A stretch of DNA of 7,545 bases from Rhodospirillaceae bacterium (GTDB lineage Bacteria; Pseudomonadota; Alphaproteobacteria; UBA11136). The notes beneath the pieces are model-generated. The model saw only the letters and a list, made by a program, of their open reading frames with translations, was not told the origin of the DNA and did no database searches. Positions 6,189-7,545 of the stretch are shown here, in pieces. The number at the start of each line of letters is the position of its first letter. Within the stretch, counting starts at the first letter, position 1. Made by a program: the position numbers and the translations under genes. Where the stretch lies: NCBI GenBank assembly GCA_002686135.1, contig NZAO01000009.1:15604-23148 (forward strand), given 5' to 3'.

Positions 6189-6996
6189 CGCCGTTTCCGG
6201 CGAAATAAGGACGCGGATTCTTTCCACTTTCATCCTGGCACCGCCCATTTTGGCGGCAATATACGCCGGAGCATCCTATTTCACCCTTATGCTGGCTCTG
6301 ATTTCTTTCATTATGGCCTGGGAATGGGGGAGGCTGTGCGGCGGGGTGCGTTTCAAGCCGCCCGGCGTCGCCTTGGTCATTGGGACCGGACTTGCCGTTA
6401 TCCTCACCGCGGCGGGTCATATGCGCGAAGTGCTTTTCCTGATTCCTGCGGTCGTTTTCTTGGTCTATCTTCTTGGCCGGCGTTTTAAGGAAGGGTCTCC
6501 TCTGTGGCTGGCGCTTGGCATCGTCTATATCGCCGTGCCCTGTATAGCGCTTCTATGGATGCGCGATCTGCCGGGGATTGGCCGCGAGGTTCTGTTATGG
6601 ATTTTTGGCATCGTCTGGGCCACGGATACGGGCGCGTACTGCGCCGGGACCCTGATCGGCGGCCCCAAACTGGCACCCCGGTTAAGCCCGCACAAGACCT
6701 GGGCCGGCCTGGCCGGCGGGGTTGTGGCAGCGGCCCTTGTCAGTGGCCTTCTGGTGGGGCTAACTGGAGCCGGGTTTGCGCTCTGGCCCTTAGTGTGTTT
6801 TGGGGCTTTTTTGGCGCTGGTGGGACAAATGGGCGATTTATTTGAGTCTTCGGTGAAAAGACGCTTCGGCGTCAAAGACACAAGCCACCTGATTCCTGGC
6901 CATGGCGGTGCGCTTGACCGGTTTGATGGCCTGCTTACGGTGTCCCCCGTGGTAGTTGCTTTCCTGCTTCTGATGGGGGAAAAGATTGCATTATGA
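6181..6996 (+). CDS. cdsA: Phosphatidate cytidylyltransferase (CDP-diacylglycerol synthase)
   Basis: CdsA joins phosphatidic acid and CTP to give CDP-diacylglycerol, precursor of all the major phospholipids, in the inner membrane. With this start the protein is 271 aa, normal for the family. It is built of hydrophobic segments from about residue 15 onward, and the C-terminal family signature is clear: S223-S-V-K-R-R-F-G-V-K-D-T-S-H-L-I-P-G-H-G-G-A-L, then D246-R-F-D. These hold the conserved Lys/Asp/His/Asp residues. The GTG at 6181 is chosen because GGGG (6171-6174) lies 6 bases upstream. It overlaps uppS by 8 bases. An in-frame GTG at 6157 has no ribosome site, and the frame stays open further back into uppS only by chance. 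Its stop overlaps the dxr start (ATGA). Confidence 0.94.
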   Translation: MFDAVSGEIRTRILSTFILAPPILAAIYAGASYFTLMLALISFIMAWEWGRLCGGVRFKPPGVALVIGTGLAVILTAAGHMREVLFLIPAVVFLVYLLGRRFKEGSPLWLALGIVYIAVPCIALLWMRDLPGIGREVLLWIFGIVWATDTGAYCAGTLIGGPKLAPRLSPHKTWAGLAGGVVAAALVSGLLVGLTGAGFALWPLVCFGAFLALVGQMGDLFESSVKRRFGVKDTSHLIPGHGGALDRFDGLLTVSPVVVAFLLLMGEKIAL

Positions 6997-7545
6997 CGGC
7001 CCCTTCCCCGGAAATTTCCGCGCCACCGCGGCGCATTACCATTCTCGGCTCCACCGGTTCCATCGGTTGCAGCACCATTGACCTTGTGGAGCGGCAGCCG
7101 GAGTCCTTTTCCGTCGCGGCATTGACGGCTTTTTCCAATGTTTCCCTTCTTGCCGAACAGGCAAGGAAGCTACAGCCGGAGCTGGTGGTTATCGGCGACG
7201 AAAGCCGTTTTAAGGAATTAAAGGAAACGCTCTCGGAAAGCGGTATGGAAATCGCAGCTGGACGGGACGCCCTGATCGAGGCCGCTAAACGGCCTTCCGA
7301 TTTCGTTATGGCGGCCATCGTCGGAGCCGCCGGGCTGGAACCAACGCTGGCGGCGGTTCGCCGCGGCACCACGGTGGGCCTGGCCAACAAGGAATGTCTG
7401 GTCTGTGCTGGCGATCTGATGAAGGCGGAGCTGGAAAAATCGGGATCCACCCTTTTGCCCGTGGACTCCGAGCACAGCGCCATTTACCAGGTGTTCGATT
7501 TCGACCGCAGGGATGCCGTGGAGAGTATCATCCTGACCGCCTCTG
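6993..7545 (+). CDS. dxr: 1-deoxy-D-xylulose 5-phosphate reductoisomerase, N-terminal part (3'-truncated by window)
   Basis: DXR converts 1-deoxy-D-xylulose 5-phosphate to MEP with NADPH and a divalent metal, the first committed step of the MEP isoprenoid pathway. The first 184 codons of about 390 are present. The NADPH-binding loop is ILGSTGSIG (residues 17-25), LANKE is at 130-134 (Lys133 equals Lys125 of E. coli), and PVDSEHSAI is at 156-164, with Asp158 and Glu160 as metal ligands (Asp150 and Glu152 in E. coli). The window ends at ILTAS, where the substrate-binding serine region begins. The loop between SEHSAI and ILTAS is about 10 residues shorter than in E. coli. The ATG overlaps the cdsA stop (ATGA). 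The GGGGGA at 6975-6980 is 12 bases upstream, rather far, so coupling to cdsA is likely. Confidence 0.96.
   Translation, partial: MTAPSPEISAPPRRITILGSTGSIGCSTIDLVERQPESFSVAALTAFSNVSLLAEQARKLQPELVVIGDESRFKELKETLSESGMEIAAGRDALIEAAKRPSDFVMAAIVGAAGLEPTLAAVRRGTTVGLANKECLVCAGDLMKAELEKSGSTLLPVDSEHSAIYQVFDFDRRDAVESIILTAS

Noticed and set aside
5349..6248. 299-codon - strand frame opposite uppS
   Set aside because: It is antisense to a gene with all catalytic motifs, shows no recognised domain and no plausible ribosome site, and is a typical GC-rich shadow frame.

Overview
This window carries a housekeeping gene cluster, all on the + strand, from a GC-rich alphaproteobacterium. The order dnaE – rpsB – tsf – pyrH – frr – uppS – cdsA – dxr is the one I associate with Rhodospirillales-type genomes such as Magnetospirillum and Rhodospirillum. 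That taxonomic placement rests on recalled gene order and protein style, not on a search. Base composition is even across the genes, with codons ending mainly in G or C. Nothing marks the genes as recently acquired.

Layout. Positions 1-1434 hold the 3' part of dnaE, the replicative polymerase alpha subunit; its start lies outside the window. The dnaE stop codon sits inside a long imperfect inverted repeat (1427-1520). It is followed by a candidate promoter (1526-1554) and a GC-rich leader with several possible hairpins. rpsB (ribosomal protein S2) runs from 1691 to 2977 and carries a C-terminal extension of about 196 residues that is Ala/Pro/Glu-rich, then Lys-rich. An AT-rich 75-base spacer with a small hairpin leads to tsf (EF-Ts, 3053-3979). 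A 155-base spacer with two competing hairpins and a T7 run leads to pyrH (UMP kinase, GTG start at 4135). From pyrH onward the genes are tightly packed: frr (ribosome recycling factor) after 3 bases, then uppS, cdsA and dxr, each overlapping the gene before it. dxr is cut by the window end after 184 codons.

How the genes fit together. rpsB, tsf and frr serve translation (ribosome small subunit, EF-Tu nucleotide exchange, ribosome recycling). pyrH makes UDP for RNA synthesis and for nucleotide-sugar and CTP pools. uppS makes the C55 lipid carrier for cell-wall glycans, cdsA makes CDP-diacylglycerol for phospholipids, and dxr commits carbon to the MEP isoprenoid pathway that feeds UppS. The cluster therefore links translation capacity to envelope and isoprenoid supply.

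I found no defence system, mobile gene, CRISPR array, RNA gene or new enzyme system. The points worth a second look are the S2 tail, the inverted repeat at the end of dnaE, and the three structured spacers.
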